DNA from: Candidatus Eiseniibacteriota bacterium
GTDB taxonomy: Bacteria; Eisenbacteria; RBG-16-71-46
NCBI GenBank assembly: GCA_016710095.1
Contig: JADJLL010000013.1
Coordinates: 1 to 64,000 of the forward strand
DNA length: 64,000 bases
Direction of reading: 5' to 3'
Shown here piece after piece: positions 53,137 through 61,507 of this stretch; positions within the stretch are counted from its first letter, which is position 1, and each line of letters opens with the position of its first letter. The notes under the pieces were generated by a model. That model was not told where the DNA came from and did no database searches. It saw only the letters and a list, made by a program, of their open reading frames with translations. A program made the position numbers and the translations under genes.

Positions 53137-55959
53137 ATGCGCACCATTGCCCGACTCGCACTCGCCCTGTTCCTGACCGGCCTCTTGGCCCCGGCTGCGC
53201 ATGCCGTTCCAGCCGGCCTCGATCCTTCCTTCGGCGCGGGGAACGGCTTCGTCCGCCTTTCCGCTCGCCGCGGCGCCAATCGCGCCGCGGCCATGGTCCA
53301 GCAGTTGGACGGGAAGTACGTGATCGCGGGAAGCTCTTCCGATCAAGGCGCCGAGCCCGTGGAGCTTTCCCTCACGCGCCTCCTCGCCGACGGCAGCCGG
53401 GACACTTCGTTCGCGGAGAGCGGTGTGGCGTACTTCCCTCTGGCCGCTTCGAGCGCCTTCACCTCGCTCGCCCTTCAGGCGGACGGCAAGTTCGTACTGG
53501 GTGGCGTGAGCGGCAGCGTGCCGGCGGTCTTTCGGATGACGGCCGACGGACGCCCGGACTCCACGTTCGGCACGGCGGGCGTGGCGACGATACCCGGCAA
53601 CTCCTACGGATTGGTGCGCGCGATCCAACTCCAGGCCGACGGCGCCATTCTCATCGCCGGGAGCGACAACAGCCTCAACACGGTCGGCTTCGTGGCCCGA
53701 TTTCTTCCCACCGGCGCACCGGACCCGAGTTGGGATGGCGACGGCATTCGTTTCCTGAGTCCGCAACCTTGGACCGAACTCCATGCCATCACCCTCATCG
53801 GGGGGACACCGCTGATCGTCGGAGAGAGCTCCCCGAACTATGCGTCGAGCCGGTTCCTCACGCTGATTCGACTGACCGCGACCGGCGCATACGACACCAG
53901 CTTCGATGGCGACGGAATCGTCTTCACGCCCGCCGGACTCAACAGTGGCGGCCGAGCCGTCGCGCTGCAGACCAGCAACACGAGTCCCACCAAGATCATC
54001 GTCGCGGGTTACGCGCAGCAGGCGCAGTCGGGCAAGGACTTCCTCGTCGCGCGATACGCGCTGAACGGCGCGCTCGACACGACGTTCGACGCGGACGGCA
54101 TCCTGCTCGTCGCACTCGCGGGCGCGGGCGTGGAGGACTACGCGATCAGCGTCCGCGTGCTGTCCACCGGAGGAGTGCCGAGCCGGATCATCGCGGGCGG
54201 GAACGTCACCGATACCTTCAGCGGAGCGAAGCGCCGCGCCGCGATCAAGCTGTTCCTCGCGGGAACATTCGACACGGCTTTCGACGGAGACGGCATCCTC
54301 ATCCCGTCCACCGCCCTCGGCACGGGCGACTGCGCCGCGATGCTCACTTCGGGCAGCCGGATCGTCTTCGCCGGGACCGGCTATCCCGCCGGAACCGTGC
54401 AGGACTACGACGCCGTCGTTTCACGCCACACGACGTCGGACGGCACCGCCGACGCGACGTTCGGCTCGGGGGGCTGGTGCTTCCTCGACACGGGGCACGT
54501 CCGCGGCTCCGGGTTCGCCGTCGCGGTGCAGACCGACGGCAAGGTGCTCGTCGGCGGACGTGGGGATGGAATGGATGCCCAACCCTTCGTGCGCAGGCTG
54601 CTCGCGAATGGCACACCGGACAGCACCTTTGGTGACTCGAGCGTTCAGGATTCCCTCTTCTCGTACGACTCGCGCGGAACGGTGTTCGACCTCGCCCTGC
54701 AGCCCGATGGGCGCATCCTCGCGGCGGGAGTCACTCCCTGGGGGTCCCAGTCGGCGATGTTCGTGGCACGCATGCATCCGAACGGCGCACTCGATCGCGA
54801 CTTCGCGGGCACGGGTGTCCGCACGTTCCGTCTGGGCGACACCGACTCGCTCTTCTCCGTCGCGGTCCAACCGGACGGACGCATCCTGCTGGCGGGCGTC
54901 ACCCGCATCAACGGATTCGGCGGCCTGCTCGTCGTGGCGCGCCTGACGGCTTCCGGTGTCTTCGATTCCACGTTCGGCGCCGGCGCCAACGGAGTCGTGT
55001 ACGACTACCCCGGTCTTTTCGATCCCTGTGCGACGCAAGTCACGCTCCTCCCGGACGGCCGCATCCTCGTCGTGGGTCGAACCCGCCAGACCGTGGGCGG
55101 GGCGTTCCGCGTCGTCGCCTACCGGCTGCTCTCCAATGGCGCCTTGGACGCCTCGTGGAACGGCTTCGGGAAACTGGTCACGCCCGTGGGCTACGACTCG
55201 GCGACCCCCACGAGCATCGCTCCGGCGCCGAACGACGGCGTGATCATCTCCGGCTACACGAGCACCGCGGGAGGCACGCCGTTCGTGCTGCGTTTCCTCG
55301 CGAACGGAACGCGCGACTCGAGCTTCAGCGGCGACGGCGAGCTGCAGCTTTCGCCTCGCGGCAGCGGCGAGGACGTGCATGCGATGGTCGTGCGACCGAG
55401 CGGTCACATCGTGCTCGCCGGCACGCTGCGTACGTCCCCGACCCAGCCGATCGCCACGCTGGCACGCATCGGCCCGGACGGCTCGCTCGACACCTCGTTC
55501 GGCACCGCCGGGCATCTGGACGTCTCGCTCGTGGATTCAGGCGACGAGTACGCGCGAGACGTCGCGTTCGACGCTCAGGGGCGAGCGGTGGCTGTGGGAG
55601 GGGCGCGCGATCGCACGAGCGTCTTTCGGCTGCTGCCCGAGGTCAATTCCACGGCGGTCGGGGAAGGCGACGCTCCGCACGGTACGCTGCGCTTCAGTGC
55701 GCCTTCACCGAACCCCGCGCGTGGCGGAACGTCGTTCGTGCTCACGCTCCCTGCCGCGGGTCCGCTCGACGTCGCGGTGCACGACGTGACCGGACGCCGT
55801 GTGCGTTCGTTGCGCAACGGCGTGGCCACCGCGGGCCCGCAATTGTTGCGGTGGGACGGCCGCGACGCCGAAGGCCACGCGGCCCAGCCCGGGCTCTATT
55901 TCATTCGGGCCCGGGCAGCCGGGCAGTCCGCGAACACGCGGGTGGTCCTGACGCGCTGA
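53137..55959 (+). CDS. Secreted delta-60-repeat protein with C-terminal sorting domain
   Basis: A 940-residue protein. A signal peptide (1-23, ending AHA-V) is followed by about 13 delta-60-type repeats of 50-65 residues (24-835), each with a LQ-x-DGKxVLAG-like strand and an R(L/F)-x-x-(D/N)G-x-x-D-x-(S/T)FG-x-x-G strand, predicting a large beta-propeller or two. The FlgD/type IX-like sorting domain is at about 855-940 (APSPNPARGGTSFVLTLP, GRRVRSL, WDGRDAEG, GLYFIRARA). It is predicted to be surface-attached or released; the ligand is unknown. The start is chosen by the signal peptide; the ribosome site (GAGG about 13 nt upstream) is weak. It is followed by a hairpin and the nickel transporter gene. 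Confidence 0.8.
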   Translation: MRTIARLALALFLTGLLAPAAHAVPAGLDPSFGAGNGFVRLSARRGANRAAAMVQQLDGKYVIAGSSSDQGAEPVELSLTRLLADGSRDTSFAESGVAYFPLAASSAFTSLALQADGKFVLGGVSGSVPAVFRMTADGRPDSTFGTAGVATIPGNSYGLVRAIQLQADGAILIAGSDNSLNTVGFVARFLPTGAPDPSWDGDGIRFLSPQPWTELHAITLIGGTPLIVGESSPNYASSRFLTLIRLTATGAYDTSFDGDGIVFTPAGLNSGGRAVALQTSNTSPTKIIVAGYAQQAQSGKDFLVARYALNGALDTTFDADGILLVALAGAGVEDYAISVRVLSTGGVPSRIIAGGNVTDTFSGAKRRAAIKLFLAGTFDTAFDGDGILIPSTALGTGDCAAMLTSGSRIVFAGTGYPAGTVQDYDAVVSRHTTSDGTADATFGSGGWCFLDTGHVRGSGFAVAVQTDGKVLVGGRGDGMDAQPFVRRLLANGTPDSTFGDSSVQDSLFSYDSRGTVFDLALQPDGRILAAGVTPWGSQSAMFVARMHPNGALDRDFAGTGVRTFRLGDTDSLFSVAVQPDGRILLAGVTRINGFGGLLVVARLTASGVFDSTFGAGANGVVYDYPGLFDPCATQVTLLPDGRILVVGRTRQTVGGAFRVVAYRLLSNGALDASWNGFGKLVTPVGYDSATPTSIAPAPNDGVIISGYTSTAGGTPFVLRFLANGTRDSSFSGDGELQLSPRGSGEDVHAMVVRPSGHIVLAGTLRTSPTQPIATLARIGPDGSLDTSFGTAGHLDVSLVDSGDEYARDVAFDAQGRAVAVGGARDRTSVFRLLPEVNSTAVGEGDAPHGTLRFSAPSPNPARGGTSFVLTLPAAGPLDVAVHDVTGRRVRSLRNGVATAGPQLLRWDGRDAEGHAAQPGLYFIRARAAGQSANTRVVLTR

Positions 55960-55975
55960 CGCGCACCCGCCACTT

Positions 55976-56012
55976 CGACGCGCCCGGAGATTTTCCTTCC
56001 CCGGGCGCGTCG
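55976..56012 (+). terminator. Hairpin terminator after delta-60-repeat gene
   Basis: A perfect 12-bp stem CGACGCGCCCGG/CCGGGCGCGTCG with a 13-nt loop containing ATTTTCC. It lies between the secreted-protein stop (55959) and the nickel transporter start (56035), so the transporter has little room for its own promoter. Confidence 0.6.
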
Positions 56013-56034
56013 TGCATCCGAGAATCTCGCGGAC

Positions 56035-56691
56035 ATGAGCCTCCTCGCCCTGCTCGGACTCGGCCTGCTGCTCGGCCTGCGCCACGCGGCGGATCCCGAC
56101 CACGTGGTCGCGGTCACCGCGATCGCCGCGCGCACCCGCCGCGTGCTGCCGGCCATGTGGCTCGGCGTCGTATGGGGACTCGGGCACACGCTCACGGTTT
56201 TCGTCGTGGGCTCGTGCATCATCCTGTTCAACTGGGTCGTGCCGCCGCGTGTCGGACTCGCGATGGAATTCTGCGTCGCGCTCGCGCTCGTCGTGGTCGG
56301 CCTGCTCAACCTCGGGCGCACACCCGCGCACTCGCACGCGCTCGACGCTGAGGGCAGGCTTCCCGCGGGTCGCGCGTTCACGGTCGGCCTCGTGCACGGG
56401 CTCGCGGGCAGCGCCGCGGTCGCGCTGCTCGTGCTGGCCACGGTGCGCGAACCGCGCTGGGCGGTGGGCTACCTGCTCGTCTTCGGGCTCGGCACGCTGA
56501 TCGGCATGACGCTCGTCACGACCGGCTTCGCGTTGCCGGTCGCCACCGCCGCTCGCCGCTGGGACGGCGCCTCGCGCGGCATCCGGCTCGCGACCGGTGC
56601 GCTTTCACTCGGCTTCGGGCTCTGGCTCGCCTGGCAGATCGGCTGGCACGACGGCCTGTTCCTCGCCACGCCGACGTGGTCGCCGCACTAG
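56035..56691 (+). CDS. NiCoT/HupE-like high-affinity nickel transporter family protein
   Basis: A 218-residue membrane protein with about six transmembrane segments. Its first helix carries LRHAADPDHVVAV, the H-x4-D-H signature for nickel/cobalt in NiCoT permeases, and GLGHTLTVFVVG matches the second conserved histidine motif. The third region is VGLVHGLAGSAAVALLVLATV. It lacks the longer loop of classical NixA proteins, as do short HupE/UreJ-type members. Nickel supply for the [NiFe] hydrogenase encoded 3 kb downstream is the obvious role (inference from context). GAGAATC is the only weak ribosome site, about 10 nt before the ATG. Confidence 0.85.
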   Translation: MSLLALLGLGLLLGLRHAADPDHVVAVTAIAARTRRVLPAMWLGVVWGLGHTLTVFVVGSCIILFNWVVPPRVGLAMEFCVALALVVVGLLNLGRTPAHSHALDAEGRLPAGRAFTVGLVHGLAGSAAVALLVLATVREPRWAVGYLLVFGLGTLIGMTLVTTGFALPVATAARRWDGASRGIRLATGALSLGFGLWLAWQIGWHDGLFLATPTWSPH

Positions 56692-56824
56692 GGGACGAGG
56701 GCCCGACTGGTCCGTCGGGCTACCGTTTCCCCGCGGGTGCCATCCGCTAGACTGCGACGCGAATCGCACCGCCGCGCGCAGGATGTGCGCGGCGCCATCG
56801 CACAGGACCGCATCGAGGCCGCCC

Positions 56825-57250
56825 GTGACCGCCTTCTCCGCGGAACGTCGCCGACTTCTCAAAGCCGCGCTGGGCCTCGCGCCCGCGGCGGTCCTGCTCG
56901 CCGCTTCCGGTTGCGCGCCCGCGGCCGCCCCGGCGACCGCCAACGACCTGCGCGTCCCGCTCGCGCAGCTGCCCGAGGGCCAGCGCGTGCGGCTCCACAT
57001 GGGCGACCGGCCCATCGAGGTCGTGCGCACCGGCGACCGCATCGAAGCGCGCTCGCTCTGGTGCACGCACATGGGCTGCGAAGTCACCTGGGAAGAGCAG
57101 CGCTCGCGCTACCGCTGCCCCTGCCACGACGGCGAGTTCGATGCGCAGGGCCTGCCGGTCGGCGGCCCGCCCAAGCGCCCGCTGCGCCGGCTCGAAGCGC
57201 TCGTTCAGGGCGATGCCGTCGTGCTCCGTATGCCCGAGGCCGCGTCGTGA
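56825..57250 (+). CDS. Rieske [2Fe-2S] protein, Tat/lipoprotein-type leader
   Basis: A 141-residue protein. The N-terminus has a twin-arginine-like leader (RRRLLKAALGLAPAAVLL) ending in a lipobox-like LAASGC near residue 28, so it may be Tat-exported and lipid-anchored. The Rieske domain (about 40-140) has both cluster-binding boxes: CTHMGCEV (Cys, His) and CPCHDGEFDAQG (Cys, His). The second box is of the C-x2-H type, as in ferredoxin-like Rieske proteins. GTG 56825 is chosen for the leader and GAGG 10-13 nt upstream. Its stop overlaps the start of the SDR fusion gene (GTGA), suggesting a redox partnership. There is no cytochrome b gene nearby. Confidence 0.85.
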   Translation: MTAFSAERRRLLKAALGLAPAAVLLAASGCAPAAAPATANDLRVPLAQLPEGQRVRLHMGDRPIEVVRTGDRIEARSLWCTHMGCEVTWEEQRSRYRCPCHDGEFDAQGLPVGGPPKRPLRRLEALVQGDAVVLRMPEAAS

Positions 57251-58836
57251 ACGCGCCGGCCGCGCCGCTCGGCGCGCAGGACCGGCCCGTACTGCTCATC
57301 ACCGGCGCATCCGGCTTCATGGGGCGGCGGCTGCTCGAAGCGCTCAAGAACGACTACCGCATCATCGGCATCGCACGCCGCTCGCAGGCCCGCTCGGGCG
57401 CGCCGACGCACGCGAACATCCGCTGGTACCAGGCCGACATCGGCGACGCGCGCATGCTGGCGCAGGTGTTCAACGACATCGCCGCGAACGGGGGAGCGCA
57501 GATCTGCATTCACCTCGCCGCGCACTACGACTTCACCGGTGACGACCATCCCGAGTACGAGCGCACGAACGTGCAGGGCACGCGCAACGTGCTCGACGCG
57601 TGCCGCACGCTCGGCACGATCCGGCACTTCGTCTTCTCGAGCTCCGTCGCCGCGTGCCAGTTCCCGGCCCCGGGCCGCGCGCTCGACGAACACAGCCCGC
57701 CCGACGGCGACCACGTCTACGCGCGCACGAAGCGCGAGGGCGAGCGCATGCTCGCGGAGTACGACGACGCGTTTCGCTCCGTGATCGTGCGCTTCGCCGC
57801 GGCGTACTCGGACTGGTGCGAGTACGCGCCGATGTTCATGTTCATGCACACGTGGCTCGGCTCCGCCTGGAACCGGCGCATGCTCGGCGGCCGCGGACGC
57901 TCGGCGATTCCCTACGTGCACGTGAACGAGATCCCGCCGTTCTTCCGTGCGCTGCTGCATCGCATTCACGAGCTACCCAAGCGGCAAGTGCTCATCTGCG
58001 GCGCCGACCGCGCGGTGTCGCACCTCGAACTGTTCGAGTGCGTGACCGAGCACTTCTTCGGCGTGAAGCGCAAACCGATCTTCATGCCGCGTGCGATGTG
58101 CGGCCCGGGCATGCAGGTCATGGACCTCGTGGGCTCGCTGCTCGGCGAGCGGCCGTTCGAGCGCCCGTGGATGGCGACGTACATCGACGAAGTGCTCGCG
58201 ATCGATTCCACGCACACGCGGCGGCTGCTGCACTGGGGCCCGCGGCCGCGGCTTGAGATCCTGCGACGCATGCCGTTCCTGATCGAGAACCTCAAGCTCG
58301 AACCGGGCGAGTGGCTGCGGCGCAACCGTGCGGCCATGAAGCAGGTGCGCATGCGCGTGAACCTGCGCATCCACCGGTTGCTCGAGGCGCACGAGCAGGA
58401 CATCGCCGAGGCGTACCAGATCCGGCTGCGCGCGCCGGAGAACGCACTGCGCTTCCCGAACTACCGCCGGCTCTCGGAAGAGGAGAGTGCGTGGAACCAT
58501 CGCATGGTGCTGCGCAATCTCATGAACGCCGTGCGCACGCGCGAACGCGCGGTGTTCATGGCCTACTGCCGCGACATCGCCGAGGCCCGCTTCAACCAGG
58601 GCTTCTCGGCCGAGGAAGTGTGCGCGGCGCTCGAGGCGCTCAACGAGATCTGCAGCCGCGCGATCCTCGAGGACCCCGAGTCCGAAGGGCTGCAGGACCG
58701 CATCTACGAACACCTCACGATGACCATGCGCATCGGCGAGGACCAGGTGCAGGAAGTGTTCGAGGATCTCGACACCGCGCGCATGCACCGCGTCGAGGAC
58801 GAAGAAGCCGCCGCGGGCTGGCCGCCGGAGGCCTGA
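57247..58836 (+). CDS. NAD-dependent epimerase/dehydratase fused to C-terminal helical (RsbRD-like) domain
   Basis: A 529-residue fusion. The N-terminal extended SDR (about 15-345) has the cofactor motif LLITGASGFMGRRLLEAL, DIGDARML, HLAAHYDFTG, the SSSVAACQFP region and the catalytic YARTKREGE (Y-x3-K). Residues about 350-400 are a basic helical linker (WLRRNRAAMKQVRMRVNLRIHRLL). The last 130 residues (EESAWNHRMVLRN, FMAYCRDIAEARFNQGFSAEEVCAALEALNEICSRAI) are all-helical and resemble the N-terminal sensory domain of RsbRD co-antagonists. This link of a sugar- or steroid-type SDR to a signalling-type helical domain is unusual. The gene is coupled to the Rieske gene by GTGA, so an exported electron carrier may be associated, although the SDR itself has no export signal. 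Function unknown. Confidence 0.75.
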   Translation: MNAPAAPLGAQDRPVLLITGASGFMGRRLLEALKNDYRIIGIARRSQARSGAPTHANIRWYQADIGDARMLAQVFNDIAANGGAQICIHLAAHYDFTGDDHPEYERTNVQGTRNVLDACRTLGTIRHFVFSSSVAACQFPAPGRALDEHSPPDGDHVYARTKREGERMLAEYDDAFRSVIVRFAAAYSDWCEYAPMFMFMHTWLGSAWNRRMLGGRGRSAIPYVHVNEIPPFFRALLHRIHELPKRQVLICGADRAVSHLELFECVTEHFFGVKRKPIFMPRAMCGPGMQVMDLVGSLLGERPFERPWMATYIDEVLAIDSTHTRRLLHWGPRPRLEILRRMPFLIENLKLEPGEWLRRNRAAMKQVRMRVNLRIHRLLEAHEQDIAEAYQIRLRAPENALRFPNYRRLSEEESAWNHRMVLRNLMNAVRTRERAVFMAYCRDIAEARFNQGFSAEEVCAALEALNEICSRAILEDPESEGLQDRIYEHLTMTMRIGEDQVQEVFEDLDTARMHRVEDEEAAAGWPPEA

Positions 58837-58860
58837 GGGTCGCTGGCGCGCTGGCGCGCG

Positions 58861-59229
58861 TCAGCGCTTGCGGAGCGGCACGACGAGCAGCGCGACGGCA
58901 ATGGCCATCGCGGCATCGCCCGCGAGCGAGACCGGCACGATCCACGGCTGTGGTCCGCGCGCGAGTTCCAGCCCGAGGAAGCACACGGCCGTGGTCTTCG
59001 CCATGAGCAGGATCGAGACGCCGCGGTAGCGGAACCACTCCATCGCGTAGGCGATCGCGACCACGACGTGGAAGACGCCGACCTGCCGTGCGAAGAACAT
59101 CGGGGAAGCGCCGCCGAAGCCGGTGAACTGCAGGCCCCAGTCCGGAGCGACCACGGCCGCCAGGCCCAGCACCGCGCTGTGCAGCACGATCAGCGCGACG
59201 AGGGGCGGCAGCAGCCGTTCGCGCGTCAT
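58861..59229 (-). CDS. Small four-helix membrane protein at the end of the hydrogenase operon
   Basis: A 122-residue protein with four hydrophobic segments (about 5-27, 45-62, 70-88, 95-117) and a short basic C-terminus (PLRKR). The pattern LPPLVALIVLHSAVLGLAAVVAPDWGLQFTGFGG and FFARQVGVFHVVVAIAYAMEW resembles DoxX-like/DUF4345-type small membrane proteins. Its ATG overlaps the stop of the hydrogenase protease gene (ATGA), so it is the last gene of the hydrogenase operon. It might modulate the membrane arm or quinone environment, but this is only positional inference. It converges on the SDR fusion gene with a 24-bp gap containing an imperfect CGCTGGCGCG/CGCGCGTCAGCG stem. Confidence 0.65.
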   Translation of the reverse strand: MTRERLLPPLVALIVLHSAVLGLAAVVAPDWGLQFTGFGGASPMFFARQVGVFHVVVAIAYAMEWFRYRGVSILLMAKTTAVCFLGLELARGPQPWIVPVSLAGDAAMAIAVALLVVPLRKR

Positions 59230-59792
59230 GGCGTCACTTCCCACCACAAGTCGGGTTCCTGCGGCACGGCCCGCGGCCGCGCGGGGTAGCCCGCCGCTTC
59301 GAGCTCGGCGATCACGTCGGCCACGACGGTGTCGACCGCGGCCATCACCGGCTCGCGCAGGCCCACACGCATCTCGGTGTCCACGGGCACGACGCCCACG
59401 AGCAGCACTTCGCGCGGGGCGCGCCCGGCGAACTCGAGCGTGAGCAGCGTCTCCTTGAGTCCCGGATCGTGCGGACTCACACGCGGGGGCGGGGGATTCT
59501 TGAGGATTTCGTCGCGCCGGTAGCGCTTGACGGTCCCCGCGGGCGACGTGGAGCCCACCGTGTCGATGAACACCAGCCACTCGGCGCCCGCGATGTGCGG
59601 CGTCAGGTCCCAGCCCGGCGTGCCCAGGTCCTGCACCGACACTTCCGGAGGGAACTCGTAGCGAGCCTGCAGCACGCGCGCCACGTAGGGGCCGAACGCG
59701 TCGTCCCCCATGAGCACGTTGCCGAGTCCCACCACGACGACGCGGGGCGCCGGGTGTTCGCCCGGCGCCCCGTCCATCGCAGGCCACGTCAT
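59226..59792 (-). CDS. hybD: [NiFe] hydrogenase maturation protease (HybD/HyaD-like)
   Basis: A 188-residue endopeptidase that removes the C-terminal tail of the large subunit after nickel insertion. The start of the fold is VVVVGLGNVLMGDDAFGPYVA, where the Glu/Asp of the nickel site is the second D of GDDAFG. The rest has LVFIDTVGSTSPAGTV and a C-terminal MRVGLREPVMAAVDTVVADVIAEL helix. The length is slightly above the usual 160-170 because of N- and C-terminal extensions. ATG 59792 lies 2 bp after the stop of the large-subunit gene. Its own stop overlaps the next gene (ATGA). An earlier in-frame start (60002) is unlikely. Confidence 0.9.
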   Translation of the reverse strand: MTWPAMDGAPGEHPAPRVVVVGLGNVLMGDDAFGPYVARVLQARYEFPPEVSVQDLGTPGWDLTPHIAGAEWLVFIDTVGSTSPAGTVKRYRRDEILKNPPPPRVSPHDPGLKETLLTLEFAGRAPREVLLVGVVPVDTEMRVGLREPVMAAVDTVVADVIAELEAAGYPARPRAVPQEPDLWWEVTP

Positions 59793-59794
59793 GT

Positions 59795-61507
59795 TCAACA
59801 ACCGCCTTCTCGCGTCCGCACCGTGGCGATCGTGTTGCCTTCGATGTCCTGCGTGTGGATCGCGCAGGCGAGGCAGGGATCGAACGAGTGCACGGTGCGC
59901 AGCACCTCGAGCGGACGCTCGGGATCGGCGACCGGGTTGCCCATGAGCGACGCTTCGTACGGTCCCGGGCGGCCCTTCTCGTCGCGCGGACCGGCGTTCC
60001 ACGTCGTCGGCACGACGGCCTGGTAGTTCGAGATCTTGCCGTTGTTGATGACGAGCCAGTGCGACAGCGCGCCACGCGGCGCTTCGTGGAAGCCGAAGCC
60101 GCGAACCTCGCCGGACGGGAACGTCGGCGGGTTGAACGTGGCGACGTCACCCTTGCCGATGTTCTCGACGAGGTGGTGCCAGTGCTTGTCCGCGAGATCG
60201 CACAGCATCGCGGCACGCACGGCGCGGGCGAGGTGACGGCCGAGCGTGCCGTGCAGCACTTCCGGTCCGAGCTTCGCCTTCGCGACGGCGCCGGCGGTGC
60301 CGAGCGCGTGGTCCGCCCACTTCTTCGTGAGCGCATGACCCTGCGCGTAGCCGACGAGCACCTGCGCGAGCGGCCCGACCTGCATGACCTTGTCCTGGAA
60401 GCGCGGCGACTTCACCCACGAGTACTTGCCGTCCGGCTTGAAGTCCGTGTAGTGCGGCTTCGTCTCGCCGTCGTACGGATGCAGCGACTTGCTGCCCTCG
60501 TACCAGGAGTGGTGCGTGCCTTCGGTGACGTTGTCGCGGAAGTACGGATCACCGAACGCCGAGATCGGCTTCACGCCGCCCAGGTTGCCGTCGAAGATCG
60601 TGCCGCCGGGCAGGTCGAACTGCGTGCCCTTCGTGTCGAGCGGCAGGTCCGGCACCGCGAGGTAGTTCTTCACGCCGGCGCCGTAGGGGAGCCAGTCGGC
60701 GTAGAGCGCGCCGATCGCGCAGACGTCGGGCAGGTACACCTGCTCGATGAACGCCTTCATCTCGTCCAGCAGGCTCTTGATCTGGTAGAGCTTCGGCATG
60801 TTGAGCGCCGACTGGTTGTCGAGGTTGATCGGGTTCGACACGCCGCCGACGGCGAGGTTCTGGATGTTCGGGGTCTTGCCGCCGAGGATCGCGACGACCT
60901 GGTTCGCGCGACGCTGGTAGTCGAGCGCCTGCAGGTAGTGCGACACGGCGAGCAGGTTCACCTCGGGCGGGAGCTTCATCGCCGGGTGGCCCCAGTAGCC
61001 GTTCGTGAAGATGCCGAGCTGCCCGCCCGCGACGAACGAGCTCAGCTTCTCCTTCACCGCGGCCAGCTCGACGCGGCCGTTGCGCGGCCAGGGCGAGAGG
61101 CTCTCGGCGAGCGCCGAGGTCTTCGCCGGATCGGCCTTGAGCGCCGAGACGACGTCCACCCAGTCGAGCGCCGACAGGTGATAGAAGTGCACGATGTGAT
61201 CGTGCAGCGCGTGCGCGATCACGATCAGGTTGCGGATGTACTGCGCGTTGAGCGGCACCTCGAGCTCGAGCGCGTTCTCGACCGCGCGCACCGACGTGAT
61301 CGCGTGCACCGTCGTGCACACGCCGCAGAAGCGCTGCGTGAAGATCCACGCGTCGCGCGGGTCGCGGCCGAGCAGGATCAGCTCGATGCCGCGCCACATC
61401 TGGCCGGAGGCCCAGGCGTTCTTCACATGGCCGCCGTCCACGCTGACATCGACGCGGAGGTGGCCCTCGATCCGGGTGACGGGGTCGATCGTGATGGTCG
61501 GGCTCAT
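59795..61507 (-). CDS. hybC: [NiFe] hydrogenase large (catalytic) subunit, group-1 Hyb type
   Basis: A 570-residue catalytic subunit that binds the NiFe(CN)2CO centre and oxidises H2. The N-terminal RIEGHLR precedes RFCGVCTTVH (C61, C64). The C-terminal DPCLACAIH carries C545 and C548. Cleavage by the protease is expected after His551, releasing a 19-residue tail ending EGGC. Conserved GILGGKTPN-like (VAILGGKTPNIQNLAVGG) and ALGTAG segments are in place. The length is that of group-1 membrane-linked uptake enzymes. ATG 61507 overlaps the stop of hybB (ATGA). Order small subunit-HybA-HybB-HybC-protease matches Hyb-type operons, so the enzyme is periplasmic and quinone-reducing (inference from family). 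Confidence 0.95.
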   Translation of the reverse strand: MSPTITIDPVTRIEGHLRVDVSVDGGHVKNAWASGQMWRGIELILLGRDPRDAWIFTQRFCGVCTTVHAITSVRAVENALELEVPLNAQYIRNLIVIAHALHDHIVHFYHLSALDWVDVVSALKADPAKTSALAESLSPWPRNGRVELAAVKEKLSSFVAGGQLGIFTNGYWGHPAMKLPPEVNLLAVSHYLQALDYQRRANQVVAILGGKTPNIQNLAVGGVSNPINLDNQSALNMPKLYQIKSLLDEMKAFIEQVYLPDVCAIGALYADWLPYGAGVKNYLAVPDLPLDTKGTQFDLPGGTIFDGNLGGVKPISAFGDPYFRDNVTEGTHHSWYEGSKSLHPYDGETKPHYTDFKPDGKYSWVKSPRFQDKVMQVGPLAQVLVGYAQGHALTKKWADHALGTAGAVAKAKLGPEVLHGTLGRHLARAVRAAMLCDLADKHWHHLVENIGKGDVATFNPPTFPSGEVRGFGFHEAPRGALSHWLVINNGKISNYQAVVPTTWNAGPRDEKGRPGPYEASLMGNPVADPERPLEVLRTVHSFDPCLACAIHTQDIEGNTIATVRTREGGC

